A DNA stretch of 64,000 bases from Rhizoctonia solani (GCF_016906535.1 NC_057370.1:2418001-2482000); one strand, 5' to 3'. Positions 33,782-46,620 are shown, counted from the stretch's first letter. Translations and numbers: made by a program. Notes: a model not told the origin generated them from the letters alone.

Positions 33782-36700
33782 CTATACTCCCCAGCGCATC
33801 GCCAAACTGCTCACAACTACCGAAACACTACTCAAAGCCATCGCCAACGCGCTCCAGACAGGGGGGAGCCTGGTATGACCGAGAGCATAAAAGGCTCCGG
33901 CAGCAACGGGGATCATGGCGACATTGTATATCAATGCCCAGGCAAAGTTGAGTTTCTGTCGAAGATAAACCTTGCTTGAAAGCCGTAAAAGGAAAGGCAA
34001 AGTAGAGAGGCTGGACGAAAGTAATACAAACGATGATGAGGATAGGGTGATTTGGGATCCATGCGATAGCCCGATGCTAAAATATATGTCAATACCGTCT
34101 TGAACTTGATTGAGTACTGAAAAGTACACACCCAATATCGGCCGCCGCAATAGCTGCGCTATCGTTCAGGCCATCACCACAAAACGCAATAACCGCCCGG
34201 CCCTCACGCCTCATCCATGGTAAACGGCTCGAATGAACTACTGGCTGGGACTGAAGGTGTGTTATAAAATCTGCCTTCTCATGCGGAAGTACTCCAGCAA
34301 CGACCCGCTCGTCAGGGATGCCAAGATCGTGTGCAACCGCCTTTGCAGTGATGACATTGTCACCGCTCAGCATCCACACCTGTTTTCCGGACTTGTGGAG
34401 CTCGGCCACTGTCGAGACAGACTCGGGTCGAAGCGCATCAGCCACTGCAAAGCACATGGCCAACTCGTATCCGCCCCACATATTCTCGTTCAAGGAACCA
34501 GCATTCAGATTCGGACGTCCCACAGCGACGAAAACAACGGTTTTGCCCTGCCTTTGCCATTCACCGACATACGATTCGTCAACCTGAACGTCGTGGTCTC
34601 TCATGAGAGTCGTATTTCCGACCAAAACAGAGTACGATTGGGAGCCAACTTGAACCAAGGCAACAAGCCCCCGGCCGGACTTCTCTTCGCATTCCACGAG
34701 CTGCAGTATTTCGGAGCCGTCTGCTTCGGATTCGCAGTGACGAACGAGCGCCAAGGCAATAGGATGTGTTGACCCCATCTCCATTTCGCGCACGGCAGTC
34801 AACAGCCATTTTGGTTCGCAAAAGACTTTTGAGTCGGTAACCCTCGGCTCCCCAAGAGTTAGAGTGCCAGTCTTGTCGAAAACCACGGCCGTGACCTGAC
34901 TCGCACGTTGAAAGGCCTCGCCACCCCCTTGTGCAAGTATACCGGCCTTGGCGGCCATTCCAGCTAGAATCAACATTCAGTGTGCAGTTCAAAATACGTG
35001 TCTCGAGTTGACTCACCTCCAACAGCTTGCGCAGTAGGCGCGGCAAGTCCAATTCCACAAGGGCATGCAACGACTAACACTGCAATAGTAAACTCGAAAG
35101 CGAAGAATACTCTATCGCCAGTCCCCTCACGTCCCATGGGCAATGACCCTTCAGGGAGCGCTCCCCCAAGCGAAACTCCGATCCAAATCGCAAGGATGAC
35201 CAGTGACAGCCATACAACAATAGGCACAAAAACTCCCGAAATGCGATCTGCCAAACGTTCTATGGGAGCCTTGCGCCCTTGAGCATCAGCCACCGCACGA
35301 ACGATCTTCTCAAGTACTGTAGCGTCGCCTAGCTTGTCCACTCGGACGGTAACTGCGCTTGTGAGGTTGGTGGTACCGCATACAAGTATATCTCCGGGTC
35401 CCTTTTCGACAGGCCGAGATTCGCCGGTCAAAGATGACTCGTCGACGGTGGTTTTACCGGATATGATAGTACCATCAGCTGGTGGAATAGAGCCTGGTTG
35501 GACAAGAATTGTGTCGCCCAATTCGAGCACGTCTACTGGGACCTGACGAACTCCTGCTTCTTCCAGTACAGGGGTGTCGTCGACATTCGAAACAAGCAGG
35601 GCTGTTTCGGGTCTAATAGCACCCAACATCGAGATCGCATCGCCAGTCTGCGATTCAAACGTAAGTACGAGCACAATTCAGACATACTGAAATACCAACT
35701 TGCCTTAACTTTGGCTCGCCCTTCTAGCAACCTCCCAGCAAGAATGAAGAAGATCAAAAAGACTGAACTGTCAAAGTATGTGCGCATTTCCACCTCCATA
35801 GCGTGGTGGGGCGACGTGCGGATATCGATCGCCATCATGGCGACACTTGCAAAGTAGGCGGTAGTCGTCGAAAGAGCGACAAGTAGATCCATACTGCCAA
35901 AATGCACCAAGTTCTTCCACTGCCATTGACGACGCCTACCACCGAAAAGGGACGCATATGATTTCTTGTAGAAAATCCTTCGTGGATACCAATGTCAGCA
36001 CGCGCATACAATGAGCCAGAGACTGAAAGATATACCATCCTACGCCAAATTGCACCGGCGTTGCAAGGGCCCAAAGTACAATAACTCCGAGGCCAGCACC
36101 ACCCCAGACCGGCTTCTCAATGCGTTGGCGCAAGGGGTGAGACTTGGGTAGGGCGATCATACCAACGATGCCAATGACAAAGGTCGGTACGGCGAAAAGA
36201 GTGGCAATAAGAAACAAGCGAGCAATTTTGCGAGCTTCTCGAGCTTGGAGCTTCATCGCAATAGAATGAAGCGATGGCGGGTGATATATCTTAGCAATAA
36301 TAGGCTCAGGGAGGTTACCCAAGATTGAGCGAATAGTGAGCTTGGAGTTGGGTGTGTACCGAATAGACCCAATAGGAGAAGCAAGGCTAGGGCGCGTTAT
36401 CATATCAATCCCGATAGTCGACAGGTGGGTAGCAATACGGGTTGGACACTCCCTTGAGTAGAAGTAAGTAACACATAGCTCAAGAAACCAATCTGCATCA
36501 CATACTTGCAGAACATGCCTTGGAACTCAAGTTGTACGGTTCGCTCTGAAGGATCGGAGGAAACTTCTGTTTCAAGTTCCCTGGTTATTGTTTGGGATAC
36601 TTCGAACCCACAATCTTCGACGACCGATGTTATTTCTTCGACAGTGACTTTGTCACAGCAGTACCTGACGGTCATCGAGTTTGAGATCAACGAGATTGAC

Positions 36701-37566
36701 ACAATCTCAACTCCTTCTAGCTCTTGCACAGCTTTGCTTAGAGGACCAGCGCAAGAACTATTATGGAAATACAAGTGATACTATGAGCCACCACCAAATC
36801 CAGATAATTCGCATACACTCACCTGCATGTCATCCCTACAATTCCAAACACTGTCTCCTTTGGAATTTTTCCTCGTGCCTCTACAGGGACACTGTTATTT
36901 ACTGACGCTTCAAATCCAATAGATTCAATTTCTGATACGATATCTGCAGCAGAGCAGGCGTTTCCATCGTGCACGACAGTGGCGGAATTGAGCATTAATT
37001 TGACCTCAACGCTCAGCACACCCGGGTGCTGCTGTAGCGCATTCGTAATGGAAGTTGTGCACGAACTGTGGCATGCAAGTCATGAGCATATGAGACCAGA
37101 ATAGAAAAAGAAATTAATGCTTACGCGCAGGTCATGCCCTCAATGGAAAACTCGGTCTTCAGCGTCAAGGGAGTGAGATCGCGCGCCACCACCACTGAAT
37201 CAAGCAAGGAGTCATCGCGACAAGCATCACAATGTTCCAAGTGCTTTGCGTGAGCTTCTCTTGTAGGCACGGAGGTCTCAACATGGCTCGGCTCTCCGTC
37301 CTTCTTGTTATCAATGGTGTACCCAGCCTGGGCAAGCAGCTGACCGACGTCGTCAATAAGCTTCTCCTTGTCGACATCGACACTACTAGCAGAAAAGGAC
37401 AGTATGCGGCGGTCGATATCGATTCTCAGGTCCCTTATTCCAGAGATAGGACCAAGTAGAGACTGGATGAATGACTGGCAACTCCGCAGTGAATTTGCGG
37501 GACTTGAAACTATCAGCGTTGGGCCAAGCACAGCGATGAGTAAAACTCACTGGATAATGTGGGCAT
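33782..37566 (-). CDS. CCC2: Copper-transporting P1B-type ATPase (Ccc2/ATP7 type)
   Basis: A multi-exon gene that starts with a 16 nt exon (37566-37551) and ends WSALAMALSSVSVVVSSLAMRWGV. Ccc2 pumps Cu+ into the trans-Golgi to load multicopper oxidases. The N-terminus has four HMA-like units. The first has one Cys but no CxxC; the next three have GMTCASC, GMTCSSC and GMFCKEC, each with its site completed across an intron. The P-type core is complete: TGES, membrane CPC (VACPCGIGLA), DKTGTLT, the HP motif (STHPIALAL), MLSGDN and GDGLNDSAA. The intron 35648-35703 starts with GC (AAG|GCAAGT) and joins AKVK to TGDAISMLG in frame. CPC together with CxxC metal sites points to copper(I) rather than other metals. 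Confidence 0.93.
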
Positions 37567-38266
37567 AATGGTAGATAATTCAGCGGCTATATGACAAGCG
37601 AATCCAATTGATACGGACGACTGTAGGTGTCGACTTTGCCTTGTTCATCCCCACCAGCGGCTTGATATATTCTCTGAGCGATTTTTTGGAGAAAGTGGCG
37701 GCAAAAATGTCGCATGACTAAACATCATCGGCATCATATGATTGGTCGATTGCATCATCCAGATATTCCGCTTTGCAAATAATGACGCAGCCCAGTCATC
37801 CGTAGTAATAAGAGAAACACCCACTCACAAGCGTATACGGAAAGGTAAGGCTTTACCTATGGGGGTATACTCCTGACTAACAGCACCATTATCTTCTAGA
37901 AAGTATCTGAGCATACGAATGCCGATAATTTGGAGGCTGCTGATCGCGGGCAAGGGGCTACACCGCCGATATACCTAGTGAAAACGCCGTGGTTCCGATA
38001 CTAGCCCAGGATCTCTCCGCGGCGCGTCATACTCAATCAGCTGGTTGGTTCAATGAATAGATTTCGGCGTAATTGAACTATCAATGTACTCCAAATGTAC
38101 GGAGCCTGTGAGAACGTCACCGATGGCCGTATGGATCGAACCTCGTGGGCTTGTCTACAATCGAGAAACTGAACCAAAACAAGGCGAGTTTGGTTTGAGA
38201 GGTGGGATATAAATTAAGACAATGACTGTAGTCCGGTAGTAGCCGGTCAATACAATCTTGAGCTTG
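37567..38266. other. Intergenic region
   Basis: About 700 bases upstream of the copper ATPase and downstream of Mdm35. No frame of interest is present. It should hold the promoter of the ATPase gene; copper-responsive elements are not obvious by eye. Confidence 0.4.
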
Positions 38267-38628
38267 TTACTTCTCTGTGGTTTCCGGAGCCGGAGGATGT
38301 TTCAGTGGATGCTCCTCCCGTGCTTGTTCGAGAAGCTCCGTAAGTCCCTTCTCCTTTACTGCGCGCTGTCAAATATCGAGAGATGAGACGGTGGTGCATA
38401 TCGTTGACTACAACATCTCACTTGAACACACTCGCGATAGCCTTCCCACAACTTCCCACACTTCTCCTCATACTCCGCCGCCATCTTCTTTGCTCGACTA
38501 GACGGGTCGCTGGGCTGCTTGTTATTACTAGAGGTAGCTGGCTCTAGGTAACCTTCAAACCATGCATTGAAGCAAGTGTCGTAGGCATGTTTGAGGGGTG
38601 TGCACTCTGCCGAGAGACTTTCTGCCAT
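38267..38628 (-). CDS. MDM35: Mdm35/TRIAP1 twin-CX9C protein
   Basis: Two exons (38628-38422 and 38365-38267) give 101 residues. The twin CX9C motifs are plain: CTPLKHAYDTC and CGKLWEGYREC, with the linking FNAWFEGYLEP typical of Mdm35. Mdm35 binds Ups1 and Ups2 in the mitochondrial intermembrane space and lets them carry phosphatidic acid and phosphatidylserine between the membranes. The loop between the first cysteine pair and the second is about 45 residues and Ser/Asn-rich, longer than in yeast. The second exon encodes RAVKEKGLTELLEQAREEHP and a short Pro-rich end. I chose the ATG at 38628 because only a few residues then precede the first cysteine motif, as in homologues. Confidence 0.93.
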
Positions 38629-39008
38629 GAGTGATCTACAGGCCGTGGACGAAATGAAAATAATCCCGTGTGAGCTAAGCCACGTGCCACTTTCCCGGGG
38701 CACCGCCCCACTCACCTCAACTTCGGGCTGGAGTGGGCTATACGGTCAGAACCATGGCTCCGCAGCAAGTCCATCATGCACTGCGCTCGGCTCCCGAACC
38801 ACAGCATTTTTAAGCTGTTCTGGAAGGCAGCGCATCCGCTAATGCGATCATCACGCATGCGGAGACCAGTGGGGCCACCGACGCGCTCGCTGTGTATATA
38901 AGAAAGATAGGCCAGCCTCTGTAGTCGCATTCCTCAGACCATACTAGCTAAACCTAGCATATCTATTGGAACTTAACTGCGCCTTCATTCTCGACCATCC
39001 TGATTATC

Positions 39009-39766
39009 ATGCACGGAACTGTCAAAGCTCTAATTATAGCCGCCGTTGCCTCCCAGGCAAGCGCCAACCCAGTAAATAAAGCAAGGCATAGTTGCGACTC
39101 CTGATTTCTAACAGCCGCGTTAATATCTAGGTTAAGCTGTTTGAGCGCCAAGAACCCAGCAGCTCAGCCTCCATATCATCTGTTTCCAGCAGTTCGTCAA
39201 GTAGCTTTTTGACTTCAGTGAGTGCCATGACAGCCTTAGAATTATGGATACAGTCTAACAACCTATTTCAGGTCGCTACAGCGACTGCTACTGCTACAGG
39301 GTCTTCTCCCGCTCCTGAACCTACTCTTCCTACGTTCCCTTTTCCAGGTTCTAATGGGACGTACTACATTTGCTCTTTCCCGTCGTCTAACAGTACCACG
39401 AACTCGACTGAATCAGCGACAAGTACATCGAGCCTCTCGATCAAAACTGTACCCGTGACCTCTATCGCAACAGCGACAAGCTTGAGCAGTACCCCAATCT
39501 CTGGAACTACCACGATTTCCACTCTGTCTAGTTACATTCCAGTTCCTACACCTACCGAGTTCACGGTAGTAGGGCTGAGTACAACAGCCATCATTGAATG
39601 CATTGCCGTCCCTACGGGTGTGCGCCCCCATCCACCACCCCCTGCTAATGTTTCGTCGGCCCCCTCGGTTCCATTCCCAACTTCTACCCCTGGAACTGTA
39701 ACTTCTGCCCCCGGAACTGTAACTTCGGGCACGCTCATTCCCTCGTCAACCTCTACTTTGATTTAA
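39009..39766 (+). CDS. Secreted Ser/Thr-rich protein, paralogue A
   Basis: Three exons (39009-39071, 39131-39217, 39272-39766) give 214 residues. A signal peptide is clear (MHGTVKALIIAAVASQASAN). The mature protein is very rich in Ser and Thr, as in heavily O-mannosylated wall or secreted proteins. It has only two cysteines, one in YYICSFP and one in EFTVVGLSTTAIIEC. Both intron positions directly match the downstream paralogue: intron 1 falls just after the Ala-Asn-Pro of the signal-peptide end, and both introns are in phase 0. There is no hydrophobic C-terminus, so a GPI anchor is unlikely. No known domain is recognised; its role is unknown. Confidence 0.75.
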
Positions 39767-40897
39767 GTTTTCTTTATCTAATTTCTGAACATTTACATAT
39801 ACCTTGAAATTCTGATTGTGCCTTGGCTACCTTTTTTATAACAATTGCTTATTATTAGCTTGACTATGTCCAGACGACAGCAGTAGTTTGTTTGTTTCTG
39901 GCTAATTTAATAACTTTAATGAAATGCTTCTCTCCTTCGCGCGATGGCCGATCCCGGTATCCACGGTAAACTACTGTTATTCGCACTCCACACCCCCAAA
40001 TTTTCTACGATACGTTTGCCTTCGAGAATTGAATTTCGAGTTGGTGCGTTGGCTGGTGAATGTAGGTAGTTTCACGTACTTGCCCATGGTCATGGATTCG
40101 TGCTTCGCCGCGCACGCCTTCAATGACGTGCACGCCGGGGACTCCGTTATTTCGATCATCCAGTGCTTGGATTGGGACCTTCGTTCAGCCTGACTATCTT
40201 TCGCAATAAATATATGAAGGGTGCACATATATGCGAATCCATGTGATCGATTGCAAGCGCACCGACTTCTGCTCCACCACATCAGTTCCTATCAATCCAC
40301 GAATACTAATTCTAGCTTGAACCGAGACCCTTGCCTTGCTGCGCGCTGCGGATCTAAATAACATCCGCAGCAGCAGGCGCATACAATTACTATATACGTG
40401 AGAATTCCGCGTGAAGGCGACATCGAATAAAGAAATTACCATTGACTGGACATGAGTCACGTGTAATTCGAGTACCCGAAGTACCGTATTGGGTATCTTA
40501 TTTCTAGTTGCGTATCAACCTGCACCGCACGGACTCGCGTTCTTGCATCAATAATTTTATCAATGAAACATCTAAACCCATGCTACAGAAGTATGAAATG
40601 ATGTCATGTAGTGTTGCTAGAATGGCGGATGTCACGCATCGTATGCGCTGGCAGTCGGGCTGCCAGCGGCGTCGCATTTCCGCAGCTTGACGCGAATCAG
40701 AGGGACAGTCTCGCGTATTCCAAATTCCATGGGTATTGTCTTCCGGGATTTGTAGCGAGGGCCGATTGATCCATAAGGGCAGACGGTGCGAATATCTGTT
40801 ATCCAAAATAAGGTCGGATGGCTTAAAAACGGAACGGGCGCGCTCTGCTTTCACCAGAAACGTATTCACTCCCCTTTGAACATTCTTTAATAGGAAC
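39767..40897. other. Spacer between the tandem secreted-protein genes
   Basis: About 1.1 kb without an assignable gene. Frames of up to 147 codons on the minus strand (40504-40947) overlap the start of the next gene and show no domain. No repeat large enough to explain the duplication is visible. Confidence 0.4.
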
Positions 40898-42024
40898 ATG
40901 AGCTCTATATTTGCTCTCGCACTCTTTGCGCAGGTCATTGTGGCCAACCCTGTACGTATACAGCAATCTATCGCCCTGCCTTTGTATACTTACTACGACG
41001 CCGTTCAGGTCTATCGTCGCCAAGATATTACCACCACAGCCACCAACGCTACAGCGACTCCAACAATCGATCCCACACTTTCCGATAATGTGACATCCAC
41101 TGCTACTGATTCGATCACACTTACGAGCGAGGTAAGTTTTGTTGATTCATGCAATCAAAAATATCTGACTTTTGTTATTTAGCCTACGCCTACAACCGAC
41201 ACCTTTACGGTCCCGATCACAAGCACTATTAGCACTCCCTCCCCAACTGGAGGGTCGAGGATGACGGTAGCTATTGGTTTTGCTCGTTCCCAGGAGCAGA
41301 GGCGACTCCTACTCCAACTTCGGACCCAACTACCATCGTGGATCCATTCCCTACGACTACAGACACTATTGTGATCCCAACCCTGACTAGTGATACGCTT
41401 TCTTCAACGGATACGCTTACTCTGTCTATCCCAACCGATACAGAGACTGATATTCCTACTGCTACGGATACCTCAACGTTCCCAGAAGTCACCGACACCG
41501 ACTTGCCAACTTTCAGTGACACCGAAATCCCTACAGCCACCGAGACTGCGACCAGTACAGATGTCTCCACGAGCGTCGAGGCCACCAGTACAGCTCTTCC
41601 TACGGCAACGGAATCATCGACTCTCCCAGAAATTACCTCTATTGCCTCGGAGACAGACAGTGCTACTGAGATTGTCACTGGTACAGCCACTTCGGATCCA
41701 CTCACAACCGATGTCTTAACGGACATCAGTACTGCAACTCTCTCCGAGCCAGCCCTAACCACCAGCGCTCCAACCGCGACTATTACTTCGTCTCGTCCTT
41801 CTCGAGTTCAAACTTACACCGTCGTTGGCCCTTCCACCACCGCAGTCATCACTTGCGTTCGCGTCAAGAGCCCGGGTAGGCCTGGTCGCCCTCCCTACCC
41901 TCACCACCCTTTCCCCCATCACTCACGCCCGATTGCGTCTGAGAACGCTACGGATGCTGCACCAGCTAGTACACTATCTGAAAATACCGCCATCCCTACC
42001 ACGACATTCGGTGTTGTTGGCTGA
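40898..42024 (+). CDS. Secreted Ser/Thr-rich protein, paralogue B
   Basis: Three exons (40898-40951, 41009-41131, 41233-42024) give 322 residues. The signal peptide is MSSIFALALFAQVIVANP, interrupted by intron 1 just after Ala-Asn-Pro as in paralogue A. The mature part begins VYRRQD and is extremely Thr/Ser-rich. The core shared with paralogue A is YWFCSFP and QTYTVVGPSTTAVITC. Between them lies a long Thr/Asp-rich stretch (roughly residues 100-230) not present in A. The third exon must start at the acceptor 41231-41232: the nearer acceptor at 41181-41182 puts the core out of frame. The C-terminal part is Pro/His/Arg-rich, then short and polar. Function unknown. Confidence 0.72.
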
Positions 42025-43412
42025 AAGAATCAAGGAACGAGTTGCCCGCCAACCAGACGATTTCATGTGTATTAGTAGTTATGAGCACAGTTGTATTTAG
42101 AGAGTACGAGTTCCGAGATAAAAGCTGTCGAATGCCATTAAATACGACTATATGCGTCATGGATACACTTGGATGAGATATAAATAACTCCCGCCCCTGT
42201 ACCGGCTATATGCGCTCACTCAAATAAGCGAACATGACTAATGAGTCCATTTCCTGCTCGAATATTCTCTTAGTCAAAGGCACTTCACCACGTGCCGATA
42301 AACAGTGATTACTGTTCAGAATTGCACTCGCTTTTAGAATGCCTGCTGAGACCACATAGAACGGAGGACTGCCTAAAGGGAGAATAACATCTTGTATCGG
42401 GAGATTTCAGAACGATACAAACTTCTCTGAATTGCCAATACAGGCAATTCGGCATTTGGCGTAGTTTGGCTATTGCCAAAAAGCTCCTGAAACCGCTAGG
42501 GCTCAGCTTGAAAGCAAAGTAACTGTAATCAGCTGACATAGTTATGGCTTTTCAAGGCCTGAAATAAAGTATTTTCCACTTATTTCTCACAACCCCCTTG
42601 ACTATCCTTCTCCCCGTCCTCTGTTTGTAGGCCCTCCTTTTTCAGTACATTCTCCAAAAGCAATCACGCACGGCACGGCCGATTGGAAAGATCACACCCA
42701 GGGGAGCGAAGCCGATTGCTTGTTCCGAAAGAAAGGATTGGGTCCATCTCCGTGCGCCGCCGACGCCCCTCCCCCTTCGAAAATGGTCAGTCAGCGTTTG
42801 TCCCCTCAATTACTCTGATGCCTGGCACCGGCTCATCCCATGGATGTAAACCATCCAATAGTGCAACCGTGTGCTCAGGTTTATTTCCTACCGAGAATGC
42901 GGGCATAACCAGCTAGTCCATGAAAGCATGCGAGACTGCATGTATCACCGCGTAAGGCAAACAAATCTAGGCCCGCGCGGCTCTATGTGTCAGTGTTGAG
43001 TCTGATCTAATGATGCGCATGCGTCGCGCTCTATTTGTTCTCCAGTGCGCCTTTTCGTCAGAGCATTCCGATAAATGTTTGCCACCGGCGTGCAAATGTC
43101 AGAGATACTACACACAGCCTGAACGTATGGTTACAGGTATATGTTTATTCTCCATCTAAGTTTATTTCAGCTAACTGTTTCATTCAGGCGATGCTCTTGG
43201 AAAGTGCAACACTTGCAAGAGCAAGTCTGCACCGTTGGTTATTACATAATCCCAACATCTGTTTGGTGTCGCTTTCTTTCTTGTAATTCTTGGGGCTTTT
43301 CATATGTTCGTGTAGCAATAGACATGTACATCCTCTATACCTAAAAGATAAAAAAAAAGACAGTACAATGGATGCAATTATGATTAGATATATATAAATA
43401 CTGGTTTCTGAG
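42025..43412. other. Gene-poor region
   Basis: About 1.4 kb between the secreted protein and the stop codon of the Rad3 gene. The longest frames are about 80-100 codons with no domain. A small perfect inverted repeat (ATTGCC..GGCAAT, about 42434-42451) is present; alone it means little. Confidence 0.4.
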
Positions 43413-46400
43413 TTACATGTCATCCAAATCCACGTTTGCGAGAACGGCATCGGAAATTCCGCCCTCGTATTCATCTTCCTCATCCTTGTCCTCATTCATT
43501 TCGACATCGGCTGGGTCCATAGCACGCAACTTGGCTTGATGCGCCTCAATATCTTCCTTTGTCCAAAGAGATACTCCAGTTTGTTCGACATCATGGCTTT
43601 GGGAAATCGTACGCATGAATAGTTTGGATTGTACTAGCGCCATATCGGTAGAAAGGTTCGAGGCACTTTCCGTAATGTACTGGTTGATCCATCGGGGAAG
43701 CTTAGAACGCTTGTCGGCTCGTGCAAATCGCTGTGATTGATTAAAGATAGTCAATGTTTTGTACCCGAGACAAAAGTATTTGTTTACCTTGTCCGCGAAA
43801 ATCATTAATCCCCAGTCCGTTTTACCACGCAGGACACGCCCGACACACTGGGCAGCATTGCGCATAGCATCAAAGCCGAGGAATTCCGATTCTCTAATGC
43901 GGTATGCGTCTCGGAGATACTCTAGTCGTGCCTTAAGAATCCTACTTTCTGTGTACTGGTATGGGATGCTATATGCGTGCTCAGAGACCGAGAATCAACA
44001 AATGACGTGAATACATACCCGAACATAATGACGGCTCGCCCATAGTTGTGATCAAAATCTATTCCTTCTGAAACCTTGCCTCTTGCGACGGAAAGTAGAA
44101 CAGCACCCCGGCCATTATCACAAGCCTTTCAGAAATGTCAGAAAAAGTCAAACTATAGTCAAATGTACAATGTACTTTACGATAATTCTCCAGCGCCACG
44201 CTGGTCTCATTTGCATCGGGCGTTTCCACAAAAATAAGCTTGTTTTTCCATACCTCACTCAAGATGCCCTAGATGTATCACATCAATCGGCATGAAGCAG
44301 GGCGTATATAAGCAAGCACAAAAAAGCTCACCATGTCATGCCAGGCAGCAACGATCGATTCCATATACAAATAGCTGGGAAAGAAAGCAACAACACCATC
44401 GGGGACAATCTTACAATACTCGATCAAAATACTCCCAAAATTCCTAACCACACTCGGATCGTTGCGGACCTCAAATCGGCTGCTAATTGCAACCTGATCG
44501 GAGCCACGTGTAATTACGAGTGGAAGGAAGCAGTTGCGGGTTAGTGTCATTGGGTACGTTTCTTGCACGACAGGTGTGAACTGTAACATTTTGGGGTACA
44601 TATCCAAGGGGGAGATGGTACCGGATGTGATAACGACGCTACTGAAGCGCTCAAATACCGGTTTGATGGCCAGAGATGGGTCGAGGCAAGTAAAGTGAAA
44701 AATTGGATTCGGAACGGTGGTGTTCTCACCCTCGAACGGTTCAAGGATAAGCAAAAACCCTAGATTTACTGATGAGCGCAGTTCGAGAGCAGCTTGAATA
44801 TGTTTACCTTTCTCATACGTTGACACTAATGTCGCAAAATTCGCAACTTTTTGAAGAGAAGAGTATTCATCTATTTGTGTGAGCTCTAGCGTCCGTATCA
44901 GCGACTGCAAGCGTTCAGCACAAAATCTATTATGGTAAATTAGTAAACAAGTCGGGGAATTGTGTTGGGATACACTCGCCGTAATGGCCGCCTCTCAATA
45001 TACGTGATATCTTTCAAATGTTGTAAGAACGAGAGCGGGGTTTCAGCGACAACGTGCAAAACACGCATTCGGGTCTTAGTAACAACAATGTTAGACATAA
45101 TTCGGGATAATCTGGGATAACATGCCTTGAGGTACTCGACCAATCGTTTAAGGAATGCAATAAAATGTTCAGCTTTTCTGATATTGCCTGGAACTGCTTC
45201 CTTAAGAAGATCATCAGGAAGGACTTGCGTACACCAATTAGCGTATAGCGCAGACCCCAAACTATCAACACACCAGGGTTAGCCATGACCACGTCCTCTG
45301 CACGGTCATTCTCTGTTTCCTGCAACCCTTCAACAAGTTTTTCGTACTCCTCTTGTAATCTGTTAGCGTCTGTGGCCTTAATCCTGAAAAAAGGGTTTAG
45401 TTTGGATTTGGAGAAGAGTAAATTCAGTACAGACTCGTCAATTTTTTCGCCAAGTCGTGTAACACTGCGCGCCGCAGCTTCTAACATTGGTCTGGTGAGG
45501 TCAATACTAAGTGATTCAATACACACATTGTCTGATGTGCTGTTTGTAAGTAGTATTGGCGCCACGTATTAGTTATGACGCACCTATGTTGTGTGCCTCG
45601 TCAAACACAACGATAGAATCCTTTGAAAGCTCTTTTGAGACTTGCTCAGCAACCTTGGGGTCCAAAAGGTAATGGAAGGAATAAATGATCACGTCGACAA
45701 ATGGCATCTATTGTGGTTGAGTGCCAATTACTACAGTGCATAAATCGACAACTCACCATTCGACGGATAGTAAAGTAAGGACATGTAGTTCGCTCACGAC
45801 CCATATTGGATATATCAGCCAAGGTGTGAATACCAGCTGGGATGAGAGCCCCTTCCTCCATATCGTTGAGGCCCTGTGGATAATGTGAAGTATGAGGCGA
45901 AGGTGAGAAAACTATTACTCGCCTCATGCCAAGCACATAGCGGATGGTTGCCCGGGTCATTCCGTCCCTTTTCAACTGCCTGAGAGCTTGTGAGATCACG
46001 ACAACGAGCATCGACAACCTTCCCTTTTTTCTCTTTTGATACTTCTGGGTTTAAGCACAGGTTTTTGCGGCTAGTTAATCCAAGTCCAGTGAATGCTTCC
46101 TCTTTGATCCTCTGCTCGGGCGTCTCTGCTTGCGAAATGCGGTAAGCCATGAGACGTTTCAGCTCGGATAGCGCTTTCTCAATTTCGGGAACCGTTCGGG
46201 AGCAGTATATTAATTTGCGTTTTGTAGGATAAAACTATCTGAAATGTCAGACAGCAATTATTTTGCATGGCCGATCAACTTACTTGCTGATAAGAGACAA
46301 TAAGTGATAGCAAGGAGACAGTTTTTCCGGTACCTGAAGGCATTTCGAGGACACAGTGGCCCTAGCATGGTGTGAATATTCTTAATTTTGAGCGGCGAAG

Positions 46401-46620
46401 TATACAGGGCTTACTGTAGCGTCTAGAGTCCTCTTGAGGTCACACATGTAGGAGTATTGTTCTTAAGTGAATGTTATTCCCCTACAAGCCGTGGTGGTGA
46501 GATTGAACGGACCTGGGTATATTCGTTCATAAGGAAAGATTATCTGAAAATATATTCAGCCGGGTTTTCCTCCTTTGATGACTAGTAACTAACCGGAAGA
46601 TCATCTATGAAAAACTTCAT
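43413..46620 (-). CDS. RAD3: TFIIH DNA helicase Rad3/XPD (ERCC2)
   Basis: A multi-exon minus-strand gene from MKFFIDDLP (ATG at 46620, near the start of all XPD proteins) to a very acidic tail ending DLDDM. XPD is the 5'-3' Fe-S helicase of TFIIH, opening DNA in nucleotide-excision repair and supporting transcription initiation. Visible motifs are the Walker [10 protein letters not shown], the FDEAHN box (near 45595-45640, split near an intron) and motif [16 protein letters not shown]. The iron-sulphur region includes NLCLNPEV and [14 protein letters not shown]-like parts such as LPRWINQYI near the end match the family. I did not map every intron. It lies head to head with the PAP2 gene, with about 175 bp between the starts. 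Confidence 0.93.

Noticed and set aside
40504..40947. 147-codon minus-strand frame upstream of secreted paralogue B
   Set aside because: It overlaps the signal-peptide exon of the real gene and shows no domain.
41338..42024. Thr/Asp-rich stretch as a tandem-repeat adhesin
   Set aside because: No exact repeat unit is visible; it is low-complexity Thr/Ser/Asp sequence within the secreted paralogue B.
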